From contig NZ_CAAFUZ010000084.1 in assembly GCF_900766305.1 (NCBI RefSeq), positions 1-27,951 on the forward strand: DNA of 27,951 bases, given 5' to 3'. Made by a program: the position numbers and the translations under genes. This DNA comes from an uncultured Gemella sp. GTDB lineage: Bacteria > Bacillota > Bacilli > Staphylococcales > Gemellaceae. Below are positions 8,102 through 16,046 of the stretch, piece after piece (position 1 is the first letter of the stretch; every line of letters starts with the position of its first letter). The notes beneath the pieces were generated by a model. It saw nothing but the letters and a program-made list of their open reading frames with translations, did not search any database and was not told the origin of the DNA.

Positions 8102-8834
8102 AAGCACTACTACCTTGTGTGACATGGATGTAAATATCATCTAAAGTTTTATCTTTTAATCCTGTTTGTTCCCGTAACTCATCAAGATTACCAAATGCAA
8201 CAATTTCACCTTTTTCTAAAATAATAAATCTATCACAATACCTTTCGGCTGTAGCCAAAATATGTGTACTCATTAATACTGTTTGATTTTCATTTCTTTT
8301 TTCTACCATTAAATCTAACATAGACTGTATCCCCAAAGGATCTAAACCGAGGAAAGGTTCGTCAATAATATATAATTCTGGATCAACTATAAATGCACAA
8401 ATAATCATCACTTTTTGTTTCATCCCTTTAGAAAAATGACTTGGAAATACTTTAAGTTCATTTTCTAATCTAAAAACTTTAAGTAATGGTTTAGCTCTAC
8501 GCATAGCCTCTTCTCTACTTAATTGATAAGCCATCGCCGTCATTTCAATGTGCTCCTCTAAAGTTAGTTCATCATAGATGACTGGTGATTCAGGTATATA
8601 AGATAACTTTCTTCTATAATTTTCAATATCTTCATTAATTTTAATATTTGAAATTGATAATTTGCCTTCCATTGGATTAATCAATCCTAGCATATGTTTA
8701 ATTGTAGTACTTTTCCCAGCACCATTTAGACCTATTAAACCTACAATTTCACCTTTTTCTAATTCAAAATTCAAATCTTTAATTACAGGTTTTTTTCCAT
8801 ATCCCCCTGTAAGATGTTCAACTTTTACTGTCAT
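8094..8834 (-). CDS. ecsA: ABC transporter ATP-binding protein EcsA
   Basis: The 246-aa cytosolic ATPase energises the EcsB permease. Walker A GLNGAGKST is at residues 35-43. The signature region reads HFSKGMKQK, Walker B is LYIIDEPFLGLDP, and the switch histidine is in MSTHIL. The gene diverges from hit, the same arrangement as hit/ecsABC in Bacillus, although no ecsC follows here. The start ATG is preceded by GGAGGTGCCTT. A minus-strand promoter lies about 35-65 bases upstream of the start codon. Confidence 0.95.
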   Translation of the reverse strand: MTVKVEHLTGGYGKKPVIKDLNFELEKGEIVGLIGLNGAGKSTTIKHMLGLINPMEGKLSISNIKINEDIENYRRKLSYIPESPVIYDELTLEEHIEMTAMAYQLSREEAMRRAKPLLKVFRLENELKVFPSHFSKGMKQKVMIICAFIVDPELYIIDEPFLGLDPLGIQSMLDLMVEKRNENQTVLMSTHILATAERYCDRFIILEKGEIVAFGNLDELREQTGLKDKTLDDIYIHVTQGSSAYE

Positions 8835-8869
8835 AAGGCACCTCCATTGACTTTATTGTATCAAAAAAA

Positions 8870-8899
8870 ATTATATAGACCTAAAAATAATCTTTACAA
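8870..8899 (-). promoter_or_regulatory. Promoter of ecsAB
   Basis: Minus-strand TTGTAA (8899-8894), 18-base spacer, TATAAT (8875-8870), 36 bases upstream of the ecsA start codon. Confidence 0.65.
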
Positions 8900-8921
8900 T
8901 GATGTAGTTTTAAAAAATGAA

Positions 8922-8930
8922 TGATATAAT
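8922..8930 (+). promoter_or_regulatory. Extended -10 promoter of hit
   Basis: TGaTATAAT at 8922-8930 is an extended -10. No good -35 is visible. The ribosome binding site GAGGAG follows, and the start codon is at 8964. The promoter is back to back with that of ecsA. Confidence 0.65.
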
Positions 8931-8963
8931 ATGAACAAACATTTGTAGAGGAGTGTCATTATT

Positions 8964-9389
8964 ATGTCAGAAACGATATTCAGTAAAATTATTTCAGGTG
9001 AGATTCCTAGTTTTAAGATATATGAAAATGATTATGTTTATGCATTCCTTGATATATCTCAAGTTTCAAAAGGACATACGCTATTAGTACCTAAAAAACC
9101 TTCAGCAAATATATTTGAAACTGATGAAGAAACAATGAAACATATAGGGGTTGCTTTACCTAAAGTAGCAAATGCAATTAAAAACGCATTTCACCCTGAC
9201 GGCTTAAACATTATTCAAAATAATGGTGAATATGCCGATCAATCAGTATTTCACATTCATTTCCATTTAATACCGAGATATGAAAATGATATAGACGGAT
9301 TTGGCTATAAATGGGAAACACATGAAGATGTAATCGATGATGAAACTAAACAAAAAATAGCAACACAAATTCAAGCACAAATATCTTAA
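8964..9389 (+). CDS. hit: HIT-family nucleotide-binding protein (Hit)
   Basis: The 141-aa soluble protein has the histidine-triad motif HIHFHLIPR (His 97, 99, 101) and the N-terminal IFSKIISGEIPSFKIYE typical of bacterial HIT/HINT proteins. The family hydrolyses adenosine-nucleotide conjugates such as nucleoside phosphoramidates; the physiological substrate here is unknown. It is divergent from ecsA. The YtxH-like gene follows 76 bases later in the same direction, with no terminator between them, so they may share a transcript. Confidence 0.95.
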   Translation: MSETIFSKIISGEIPSFKIYENDYVYAFLDISQVSKGHTLLVPKKPSANIFETDEETMKHIGVALPKVANAIKNAFHPDGLNIIQNNGEYADQSVFHIHFHLIPRYENDIDGFGYKWETHEDVIDDETKQKIATQIQAQIS

Positions 9390-9465
9390 TCATGCATATT
9401 TCTTGTTATACTGGGTATGAAATAACTATTACAATTATCCGACAAATAAAGTGAGGAGAATCATA

Positions 9466-9837
9466 ATGAAAGTCTCAAGAATATTATTTGGTTTAGGTGT
9501 AGGTGCTGTTGCAGGATTTGCAGTTGCTTTAAGACATCGTGATAACCAAAGCGTAAAAAATCATACGATTGATGCTAGTCAACCCACTGGAGCTCAATCA
9601 GAATTACAACGTGAAATAGAGAATATGAAACAATCCTTCAATGATATTCTTAATTACGGTTCACAAATCAAGAATGAAAGTATTGAATTTGGAAGTTCAA
9701 TTGGCGAAGAGTTTAAAGGATTGATTGGTAATTTTAAATCTGATATTAATCCAAACATCGAAAAATTACAAAGCCACATTGAAAATTTACAAAATCGTGG
9801 CGAAGATATTAGTAATAACCTTTCAAACGATAAGTAG
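9466..9837 (+). CDS. YtxH-like membrane-anchored small protein
   Basis: The 123-aa protein starts MKVSRILFGLGVGAVAGFAVALR, a single glycine/alanine-rich membrane helix followed by positive charges. The rest is hydrophilic and probably helical, with IENMKQSFNDILNYG and NIEKLQSHIENLQNR as likely coiled-coil stretches. This is the build of the YtxH family of general-stress-type proteins. The ATG at 9466 follows GAGGAGAATCATA, and an upstream GTG overlaps the ribosome binding site. It lies between hit and a strong terminator. Its molecular function is unknown. Confidence 0.75.
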   Translation: MKVSRILFGLGVGAVAGFAVALRHRDNQSVKNHTIDASQPTGAQSELQREIENMKQSFNDILNYGSQIKNESIEFGSSIGEEFKGLIGNFKSDINPNIEKLQSHIENLQNRGEDISNNLSNDK

Positions 9838-9840
9838 TTT

Positions 9841-9871
9841 AAAACTATGGCAACTAAGCCATAGTTTTTTT
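9841..9871 (+). terminator. Terminator of hit/ytxH-like transcript
   Basis: Perfect 11-bp stem AAAACTATGGC (9841-9851) and GCCATAGTTTT (9858-9868) with a 6-base loop and a run of T, starting 4 bases after the stop codon. The A-tract at the other end makes it potentially bidirectional. Confidence 0.9.
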
Positions 9872-10002
9872 ACTTCTAAATCTTAGATAGTTTAAACTTT
9901 TCACTCAGTAAAACCAACAAATATCAGCAATATCTATTGACTATTGAGCAAAAGACATAGATAATACGTAACGAATATTAACATAGAGAAGAGGCATATA
10001 TT

Positions 10003-10563
10003 ATGTTTTTATGTACTCGGCAAATCGATATACATGCACGGTTCGGTATTCAAAGAATTGCATTTTTAAGTTTAGTTGCGACAATATTTACATTTTTAGT
10101 TAGTTATGAAGTGATGTATTATTTTTTAGATACACCACTCTCAGATAGACATTTTTTTGTACTTATAGTGTTTATATTGCTCATGTACCCTATTCATAAA
10201 ATAGTACATCTTTTATTCTTTTTGCCTTATTATAAATCTTTTAAAATCCATAAATTATCTAGTAAGAAATGGGTACCATATTTTAATACTTATGTTAATA
10301 CGCCTGTTCACAAAATTTATTTTTGTATTAATCTCATTCTACCCATCTTTTTCCTATCTGGTATATTTATAATGCTAAGTATATATTTACCTCAATATGG
10401 ACATTATTTTATGTTTTTATTATCACTTAACATAGGCTGTTCAATGATGGATATTTTATATTTAAAGATACTTCTATTTTCAAATGATGGACATTATGTC
10501 GAAGAACATCAATCAGGTCTTCATATTTTAAACAAGGTAGACAATCCTTATATACAACACTGA
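10003..10563 (+). CDS. DUF3267-like integral membrane protein with altered HExxH motif
   Basis: The 186-aa protein has four hydrophobic segments, at about residues 20-42, 50-75, 105-128 and 130-153. The second ends in YPIHKIVHLLFF, and the next stretch reads PYYKSFKIHKLSSKKWVPYFN. The layout resembles the DUF3267 putative zincin family (PF11667), but the position of the family's HExxH motif reads H65-K-I-V-H69, with Lys in place of the catalytic Glu. It may therefore lack protease activity. The ribosome binding site GAAGAGG is only moderate. The gene stands just before prsA on the same strand, with a hairpin between them. The function is unknown and the family assignment is tentative. Confidence 0.6.
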   Translation: MFLCTRQIDIHARFGIQRIAFLSLVATIFTFLVSYEVMYYFLDTPLSDRHFFVLIVFILLMYPIHKIVHLLFFLPYYKSFKIHKLSSKKWVPYFNTYVNTPVHKIYFCINLILPIFFLSGIFIMLSIYLPQYGHYFMFLLSLNIGCSMMDILYLKILLFSNDGHYVEEHQSGLHILNKVDNPYIQH

Positions 10564-10656
10564 TTTTTTAAATCCTTTACAAAGAATAGATGCAACATTC
10601 TTTATATTTATAAATAAAATATGCATAATTAAATCGCTATCAATTATGTAGTTACA

Positions 10657-10698
10657 CCCCCCTTTCCTTGTCATACTATAGTCTGAGGAAAGGGGTTT
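10657..10698 (+). terminator. GC-rich hairpin between the DUF3267-like gene and prsA
   Basis: Ten-base-pair stem CCCCTTTCCT (10659-10668) and AGGAAAGGGG (10686-10695) with a 17-base loop, followed by only TTTCT. It probably ends the upstream transcript. It lies close upstream of the prsA -35, so it might also act in the prsA leader region. Confidence 0.6.
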
Positions 10699-10702
10699 CT
10701 AA

Positions 10703-10731
10703 TTGGTTGATGATTAATAATATGTTATATT
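10703..10731 (+). promoter_or_regulatory. Promoter of prsA
   Basis: TTGGTT (10703-10708), 17-base spacer, extended -10 TGtTATATT (hexamer at 10726-10731), 34 bases before the start codon. Confidence 0.6.
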
Positions 10732-10765
10732 TACGATGATTAATACATAAAGGAGCTATCAACTT

Positions 10766-11743
10766 ATGAAATTAATGAATAAAATTATCGTACCTGTAAC
10801 AGCAAGTGCACTTTTGTTAGGTGCCTGTGGTTCAAATGCAACTGAATCGAAGGATAACACACTTATTTCTTCTAAAGCTGGTGATGTTAAAGTTGCTGAC
10901 GTAATGAAAAAAATGGGCAAAGAACAAATTGCTAACACATCTTTTAGCATTGTATTAAACAAAGTTTTAGCAGATAAATATAAAGATAAAGTAGATACAA
11001 AAGATATTGATAAAGATATTAAAAAAGAAGAGAAACAATACGGCGGTAAAGATCAATTTGAAAGCATGTTAAAACAACAAGGTATGTCACTTGATGATTA
11101 TAAAGAACAGAAGAAATTATCAGCTTATCAGAAACAATTGTTACTAGATAAAGTTAATGTATCAGATAAAGAAATCAAAGAAAACTCTAAAAAAACATCA
11201 CACATTTTAATTAAAGTTAAATCTAAATCTAGCGATAAAGAAGGTTTATCAGATAAAAAAGCGAAAGAAAAAGCTGAAAAAATTCAAAAAGAAGTGGAAA
11301 AGAATCCAAATAAGTTTGGAGAAATAGCAAAAAAAGAATCAATGGACAGTTCTTCAGCTAAGAAAGATGGTTCATTAGGTTATGTGATTAAAGGTCAAAT
11401 GGTAGATAGCTTCGAAAAAGCACTATTTAAATTAAAAGAAGGAGAAGTTTCTAAAGTCGTAAAAACAGACTATGGCTATCACATTATAAAAGCAGATAAA
11501 GAAACTGATTTTAATAGTGAAAAATCAAATATCAAACAAAAATTAATCGAAGAAAAGGTACAGAAGAAACCTAAATTATTAACTGATGCATACAAAGAAT
11601 TATTAAAAGAGTATAAAGTAGACTACAAAGATAGAGATATTAAAAAAGCAATTGAGGATTCTATTCTTGATCCAGATAAAATCAAACAACAACAGCAACA
11701 ACAATCACAAGGTGGTTCTGGATTAACTAATTCAGGTTCTTAA
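10766..11743 (+). CDS. prsA: Foldase lipoprotein PrsA, parvulin-type peptidyl-prolyl isomerase
   Basis: PrsA folds secreted proteins on the outer side of the membrane. The 325-aa precursor has a lipoprotein signal with lipobox LLGAC and lipidation cysteine 21. An N-terminal helical chaperone region follows, then a parvulin domain at about residues 141-245 (TSHILIKVK to [10 protein letters not shown]). The protein ends in a charged helical region and a glutamine/glycine/serine-rich tail. The first ATG follows AAGGAG by 10 bases. It is monocistronic by appearance. No terminator lies between its stop codon and the antitoxin RNA promoter, so some transcripts may run on to the terminator at 11831-11866. 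Confidence 0.96.
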   Translation: MKLMNKIIVPVTASALLLGACGSNATESKDNTLISSKAGDVKVADVMKKMGKEQIANTSFSIVLNKVLADKYKDKVDTKDIDKDIKKEEKQYGGKDQFESMLKQQGMSLDDYKEQKKLSAYQKQLLLDKVNVSDKEIKENSKKTSHILIKVKSKSSDKEGLSDKKAKEKAEKIQKEVEKNPNKFGEIAKKESMDSSSAKKDGSLGYVIKGQMVDSFEKALFKLKEGEVSKVVKTDYGYHIIKADKETDFNSEKSNIKQKLIEEKVQKKPKLLTDAYKELLKEYKVDYKDRDIKKAIEDSILDPDKIKQQQQQQSQGGSGLTNSGS

Positions 11744-11769
11744 TTCCTTTCAAACTTGATTGTCCTTAA

Positions 11770-11797
11770 TTGAAATATTCATCACTCATGTTATAAT
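11770..11797 (+). promoter_or_regulatory. Promoter of the antitoxin RNA
   Basis: TTGAAA (11770-11775), 16-base spacer, extended -10 TGtTATAAT (hexamer 11792-11797). Transcription should begin near 11804. No ORF follows, which points to a noncoding RNA. Confidence 0.8.
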
Positions 11798-11804
11798 ATA
11801 CTTA

Positions 11805-11829
11805 ACAAAGATATCTATCATATATGCAC
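11805..11829 (+). repeat. Direct repeat copy 1 (in antitoxin RNA)
   Basis: Contains ACAAAGATATCTA (11805-11817) and ATCATATATGCAC (11817-11829). Both recur exactly in copy 2 at 11978-12005, where three extra bases separate them. These correspond in position to the DRa/DRb recognition repeats of par systems. Confidence 0.85.
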
Positions 11830-11830
11830 T

Positions 11831-11866
11831 AACCCCCTTACTATGCCAGTAGTAAGGGGGTTTTTA
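11831..11866 (+). terminator. Terminator of the antitoxin RNA, probably shared by prsA and the toxin mRNA
   Basis: Twelve-base-pair stem AACCCCCTTACT (11831-11842) and AGTAAGGGGGTT (11851-11862) with an 8-base loop, then a T-run on the plus strand. CACTAA/TTAGTG outer pairing extends it. The minus-strand side lacks a good T-run, so termination of the toxin mRNA here is less certain. Confidence 0.85.
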
Positions 11867-11892
11867 GTGTGGCTAAATTTAAAAAATGTCGC

Positions 11893-11997
11893 CTATCGAT
11901 GTTTGTCATTACGTTGACGTAGCCAATGCGTAAACAACGCAACTATACAACCACTAATAACAGTGGTGATGATGTGTACAAAGATATCTAAAATCAT
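11893..11997 (-). CDS. Fst/PepA1-family type I toxin, 34-residue membrane peptide
   Basis: The ORF starts at ATG 11997 behind GGAAGGAGG, and its product begins MILDIFVHIITTVISGC. A single hydrophobic segment (about residues 3-23) is followed by THWLRQRNDKHR, a short basic tail. FVHII, VISGC and the WLxxR ending closely match the S. aureus PepA1 peptide of the SprA1 system and the enterococcal Fst toxin, as I remember them. The proline often preceding VISG in the family is Thr here. Such peptides insert in the membrane and arrest growth. Expression is presumably limited by the facing antisense RNA, whose repeats cover this start site. The gene lies downstream of yhaM on the same strand, with its own promoter. 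Confidence 0.85.
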   Translation of the reverse strand: MILDIFVHIITTVISGCIVALFTHWLRQRNDKHR

Positions 11998-12005
11998 ATA
12001 TGCAC
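11978..12005 (+). repeat. Direct repeat copy 2 (over the toxin start codon)
   Basis: Second copy of the two 13-nt blocks (11978-11990 and 11993-12005). It spans the toxin start codon (11995-11997), the bases just upstream of it and the first codons. It is the predicted pairing site of the antitoxin RNA. Confidence 0.85.
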
Positions 12006-12057
12006 CTCCTTCCCTTCGTCATACGACGCCTGAGAAGTAAAGTTAGGCGACTAATTT

Positions 12058-12066
12058 ATTATAACA
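12058..12066 (-). promoter_or_regulatory. Extended -10 promoter of the toxin mRNA
   Basis: Minus-strand TGtTATAAT (12066-12058). The only -35 at normal spacing is the weak TTAATG (12086-12081), which overlaps the T-run of the yhaM terminator. The predicted start is G at 12051, so the mRNA would begin GTCGCCTA, exactly complementary to the toxin stop-codon region (11888-11895). Confidence 0.75.
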
Positions 12067-12084
12067 TGTTGTTTAAAAAACATT

Positions 12085-12155
12085 AAAAAAGTACAAAGAC
12101 TCTAAGAATAGATACTTCTTTAAAATTATCTATTCATTAAAAGTAACTTTGTACT
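12085..12155 (-). terminator. Terminator of the yhaONM operon
   Basis: Nested stems: outer AGTACAAAG (12090-12098) with CTTTGTACT (12147-12155), inner AATAGATA with TATCTATT. A T-run follows on the minus strand. It lies 14 bases past the yhaM stop codon and directly against the toxin promoter. Confidence 0.8.
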
Positions 12156-12168
12156 ATTGAACCTGAAT

Positions 12169-13110
12169 TTAATCAAGTGTTGTTGGATTATAAAATTGTC
12201 TATTTTCTAAACCAAAAATTCTTTCTGTAAATTGACCTTTTTCTGTTTTTTTGAAAGCTTTATCAAACATGTTCATTTTAGCATCAATATTATCTATAAA
12301 GTAAAGTATTTCAGCTTCCTTTAAATGAGGCAATTTAGGCGATCCAAACTCCATTTTACCATGATGCGCTAAAATCATATGTCTAAGTAACATAACCTCT
12401 TCTCCATCAATGCCTAACTCTTTGGCTGTTTCAGCAACTTCATCACTTGCTATAGAGATATGACCAAGTAAATTTCCTTCAACAGTATAGGTCGTCGCCA
12501 CTGGACCACTCAATTCTCTTACTTTACCTAAATCATGCAAAATGATAGCACTATATAATAGACTTCTATTCAACAGAGGATAAATATCACATACAGATTT
12601 TGCTATACGCAACATTGTTAAAACATGATAACTCAATCCACTCGCGAAATTATGATGATGAGAACTAGCTGCTGGATAAGTGAAAAAACGATCTTGATAC
12701 TTTTTAATTAAATGTCTAGTAATGCGTTGTAAGTTAGCATTTTCAATATCTAACATAAAATGCGATAATTCCTCTTGTATTTCTGTAGGTGACATTGGCG
12801 CACCGTCAACAAAGTCTTTAGTTGACACTTTGTCTTCAGCTTGTGCAAGACGTATTTTATGTATTTTCATCTGTTTGCGTCCACGATAATTGATGATATC
12901 ACCTTTGACATGAACTATTGTTTCTGGTTTTAAAGTTTGCATATCATCTTTCGTAGCAGTCCATAATTTAGCTTCAATATCACCACTTTTATCTTGCAGA
13001 AATAGTGTCATGTAATCTTTACCCTGAGCTGTAACACCTTGAGTTGCACGATGGATCAAGAAAAAATGATCCACTGAGTCGCCGGGATTTAATTTTTCTA
13101 CATTTCTCAT
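12169..13110 (-). CDS. yhaM: 3'-5' exoribonuclease YhaM
   Basis: The 313-aa cytosolic enzyme trims RNA, and in some assays DNA, from the 3' end. Residues 1-95 form an OB-fold nucleic-acid-binding domain ([26 protein letters not shown]). The rest is an HD domain with metal-ligand candidates His151-153, His162, His192-Asp193 in HDLGK, His217, and HMILAHHGK at 244-252. Its ATG overlaps the yhaN stop codon (ATGA), so translation is coupled to the SbcC-like ATPase. In Staphylococcus the YhaM homologue (CbfI) is implicated in plasmid replication and RNA trimming; that is family knowledge. Confidence 0.95.
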   Translation of the reverse strand: MRNVEKLNPGDSVDHFFLIHRATQGVTAQGKDYMTLFLQDKSGDIEAKLWTATKDDMQTLKPETIVHVKGDIINYRGRKQMKIHKIRLAQAEDKVSTKDFVDGAPMSPTEIQEELSHFMLDIENANLQRITRHLIKKYQDRFFTYPAASSHHHNFASGLSYHVLTMLRIAKSVCDIYPLLNRSLLYSAIILHDLGKVRELSGPVATTYTVEGNLLGHISIASDEVAETAKELGIDGEEVMLLRHMILAHHGKMEFGSPKLPHLKEAEILYFIDNIDAKMNMFDKAFKKTEKGQFTERIFGLENRQFYNPTTLD

Positions 13111-16046
13111 TTTTTCCCGCCTTCCTGTAATTTATTTAAAGTTAATACTTCTTTAGCCGGTATGACATGATCTTTTGTACAAGTAAAATAAAGTATTTGA
13201 TAATGTTCTGATAGTTCTCTCAAATATTTCAACATACGTTCTTTACGATATTTATCAAAATGAACAAATGCATCATCTACAATCACTGGGAATGGATAAT
13301 ACGGTTTTAATACTTTAATAAGACTAATACGTAAAGCCACATATAATAATTCTTTTGTAGATTGACTCAACTCAACTGGCTCAAATACTTGTCCGTTAGA
13401 ATGCTTTACATGTATTTTATGATTTTCAGTATAATGAATCATATTGTAAGTACCATTTGTTAAATTTTTAAAAATAGATACAGCTTCATTAATCACTTGT
13501 GGTAGACGCTTATCTTTTATTTGCTTGATATGTTCTTCCACTAAAGCTTGCATATAACTTAAGCTTGCCCAATCCTTAGCAATATCGTTAAGTCTATTTT
13601 TTAAGCTATAATATTCATGTCTTAATTGTGCTAAAGTTCTATCTGTTTCCATATGATTAATCTGAGCATTTAAATCACTAACTTCTGCTTGCATTTCTAA
13701 AAATTGATCATTGTAATCGTCAACTTGTTTAGCCAATCTATGATCTTCTTCTTCTAGTTGAGCAGTAGTTTTCTCACTTAATTGCGAACTCATTTCATAA
13801 GTGTAATTTTGATTTTCTAAATATTGATTTAAATCATTAAATCGATTTAAATCACTTTGATATGTTTCAAAATGATGATGATGTGTATAATAATCTTCTT
13901 CATTATCTACATCAACATAATCAAATAATTGCTTAATCATTTGATTCGTTTCACTTAAGCGTGACTTCAATTGCTTTAATTCATTATTGAGTAATTGCGT
14001 TTCAGTTTGATTTTTATTCCAAGCCTCATTTTGTTCTTCTGCATTTTTTAACCACTGTTTCACATCATGGAAGAAAGACATCTGATTAAATAGTTTTAAA
14101 TGTGGTTCAGTTACAGATTGTGCACGTTCATAAAAGTGATTGATATCTTTTAGCAGATTATTGCGTTGTTGATTTAAATCAATAATGTATTTATCATGCG
14201 CTTTAATTTGACCAATGGTTGAGATACTTTCAACCACTAATTCATCAGAAAGTTTTTCTGATAAACGTAACTCTTTTTTTATTTCAATAATGCTATGTTT
14301 TAAACTATCTAATCGCTCATTTGCAGTCGTTAATGATTGATTGATATATTGATGTTTTTCTTCAAGTATTTTTTTATTTTTTTTAGCATGACGCCATTGT
14401 TCACGAACTTGTTGTTGATATTCTAAATCGAAGTCAAGATTATATTCTTTTTCAAGTTGCGTGAGTTGGTTTTCTAAATCATTAATTTCCTGACTTATTG
14501 CTGTGCTATAATCTACTGCTTTAGATCTAGAAAAAATGATACCTACTACAAAAATCACAGTTAATAGAGCAAATATTATACCAAAAATAAGATTTGCAGT
14601 GAAAAAAGAAAAAATAGAAAGTGCTGCTGATAGAATAGTCAAAACAATAAATCCTATTCTCAAAAACTTTTGTCTTTTATTTTTTTGTGTTTGTTCTTCT
14701 TCAAAAGTTTCTTTTAACTTTTCATACAAGTTCTCTTTTTCATGTAATTCTAAAACTTGTTGTGTATATTCCTTTTTCTTTTCAAAGGTTTCGTCAGGAA
14801 CAAGCTCATTCTCAACTTGATTAATCTCATTAGAATTAGAGTTTCTTTCAATTTTATTTTCTTCAAGTCCACGTTCTAACTGATTGATATAAGCAATTTG
14901 TTCTTGCTTGCCTAATACTAAATCACTCATATGACTTTTCATCGCTTCAGTACTGTCTGTGTCGTAAAACACTTCTTGCCAACCTATATTAGATTGAAGA
15001 GCTTCTAGTTCACGTTGCTTATCAGCAATATCTTTCTCTATTGAACGTAACTCAAATTCTTTTTGTTTAATTTCAGTCTCTTGTTGATAAAGGCTATTAA
15101 ACGAATCAATATACTTTTGGTCTACTGGATTGATGGACTCCGCCTCTTTATTTAATATGCTTAATCTTTCTTCTCGCAAACTTTTATCTCGTTCAAGTGA
15201 TTGTTTGTGAGATTTAGCAGTTTCGTATCTATCTATCCCTTTTTCAGGAAAATTTATAGGCTCTATATTAAGCGACTGTTCTAACCTTTTCCATTCTTGT
15301 GTTTGATCGTGTAGAGCAACCTCTTTTTGTTTTTGCTCATGCATTTTTGATAATTGATTTAAATTTTGCTTCAAATTTTCTAGTCTTCTTGATGATTTAT
15401 CTTTATCGTCTACAAGTCGATGATATGTATCAAGTTTACTTTCTTCATTTCGAATTTGATTTTCTAATTGTTTAAGTTGCTCAATTTGTTGATTAATAAT
15501 TGGATTTTTTCCAGATTTTTTATATAATTCTTCTTTCTTTTGTCCAATTCTATCTCTCATACTTGTAAATTCAGTTGATCCAAGTGCACCTGCTTCTAAT
15601 AAATAATCTTGTAGTTGCTCTTCATCTAGATTTTTATGAATATCTTGAAGACCTAAAACATCAAAAGAGAATATACCTTGATATGTTTTCTTTGAAATGT
15701 AATTAAGTTTTTTATTTAGCCAAACTTCATCTCGAATAGTACCATCTTTAAGATAAATTTTGACATCTCCATGAGCACTTCCCTTGATTCTCTCAACCTC
15801 TGCTTCAATGCCATCGTCGAAAATGAGTGATAATTTCCCACCATATTGATTACCTAATCTTGGTTCTAAACGTGGTTCTTTGGACTTTTTAGTAGGAAAT
15901 CCGAACAAAATAGAGTGAATAAATGCTTGAATAGTAGATTTACCAGCTTCATTCTCACCAAATATCTCAGTAAATTGACGATTAAATTCAATTTTACGTT
16001 GAACAAATTGGCCATATCCGTATATTTCTAATGATTTAATTATCAT
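13107..16046 (-). CDS. yhaN: SbcC/RAD50-like AAA ATPase YhaN with central membrane helices
   Basis: The 979-aa protein begins [20 protein letters not shown]. Walker [10 protein letters not shown] is at about residues 30-38. Long charged coiled-coil stretches span roughly 180-460 and 510-840. An ABC-type signature region [15 protein letters not shown] and Walker [13 protein letters not shown] are near the C-terminus. Between the coiled coils, at about 462-505, lie two strongly hydrophobic segments ([19 protein letters not shown] and [20 protein letters not shown]), so the apex of the coiled coil may be membrane-embedded. The ATG at 16046 follows GAGAGGTGAACAAA and overlaps the end of yhaO by 11 bases. 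With YhaO it should form an SbcCD-like or Mre11-Rad50-like complex in DNA repair; that role is inferred from the family. Confidence 0.9.
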   Translation of the reverse strand: MIIKSLEIYGYGQFVQRKIEFNRQFTEIFGENEAGKSTIQAFIHSILFGFPTKKSKEPRLEPRLGNQYGGKLSLIFDDGIEAEVERIKGSAHGDVKIYLKDGTIRDEVWLNKKLNYISKKTYQGIFSFDVLGLQDIHKNLDEEQLQDYLLEAGALGSTEFTSMRDRIGQKKEELYKKSGKNPIINQQIEQLKQLENQIRNEESKLDTYHRLVDDKDKSSRRLENLKQNLNQLSKMHEQKQKEVALHDQTQEWKRLEQSLNIEPINFPEKGIDRYETAKSHKQSLERDKSLREERLSILNKEAESINPVDQKYIDSFNSLYQQETEIKQKEFELRSIEKDIADKQRELEALQSNIGWQEVFYDTDSTEAMKSHMSDLVLGKQEQIAYINQLERGLEENKIERNSNSNEINQVENELVPDETFEKKKEYTQQVLELHEKENLYEKLKETFEEEQTQKNKRQKFLRIGFIVLTILSAALSIFSFFTANLIFGIIFALLTVIFVVGIIFSRSKAVDYSTAISQEINDLENQLTQLEKEYNLDFDLEYQQQVREQWRHAKKNKKILEEKHQYINQSLTTANERLDSLKHSIIEIKKELRLSEKLSDELVVESISTIGQIKAHDKYIIDLNQQRNNLLKDINHFYERAQSVTEPHLKLFNQMSFFHDVKQWLKNAEEQNEAWNKNQTETQLLNNELKQLKSRLSETNQMIKQLFDYVDVDNEEDYYTHHHHFETYQSDLNRFNDLNQYLENQNYTYEMSSQLSEKTTAQLEEEDHRLAKQVDDYNDQFLEMQAEVSDLNAQINHMETDRTLAQLRHEYYSLKNRLNDIAKDWASLSYMQALVEEHIKQIKDKRLPQVINEAVSIFKNLTNGTYNMIHYTENHKIHVKHSNGQVFEPVELSQSTKELLYVALRISLIKVLKPYYPFPVIVDDAFVHFDKYRKERMLKYLRELSEHYQILYFTCTKDHVIPAKEVLTLNKLQEGGKK

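Larger units (their letters stand above)
11804..11866 (+). ncRNA. Antitoxin antisense RNA (RNA II / SprA-AS type)
   Basis: This predicted RNA of about 60 nt is bounded by a near-consensus promoter and a strong terminator. Its 5' segment (11805-11829) repeats two 13-nt blocks, ACAAAGATATCTA and ATCATATATGCAC. The same blocks occur at 11978-12005 across the toxin start codon and the bases just before it. Because the toxin mRNA is read from the other strand, the RNA can base-pair with the toxin translation-initiation region although it is encoded beyond the toxin's 3' end. This is the arrangement of the Fst/par family and of S. aureus SprA1. The 5' and 3' ends are predicted, not measured. Confidence 0.75.

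Noticed and set aside
10651..10700. Possible riboswitch or T-box leader upstream of prsA
   Set aside because: Only a single simple hairpin is present, lying before the prsA promoter; no T-box or riboswitch consensus elements were seen.
10759..10962. Minus-strand open frame over the start of prsA
   Set aside because: Complement of the prsA signal-peptide region, with no ribosome binding site.
14536..14820. Plus-strand open frame of 94 codons inside yhaN
   Set aside because: Its Ser/Cys/Phe-rich product is the complement of the yhaN transmembrane and coiled-coil coding sequence; no start signals.
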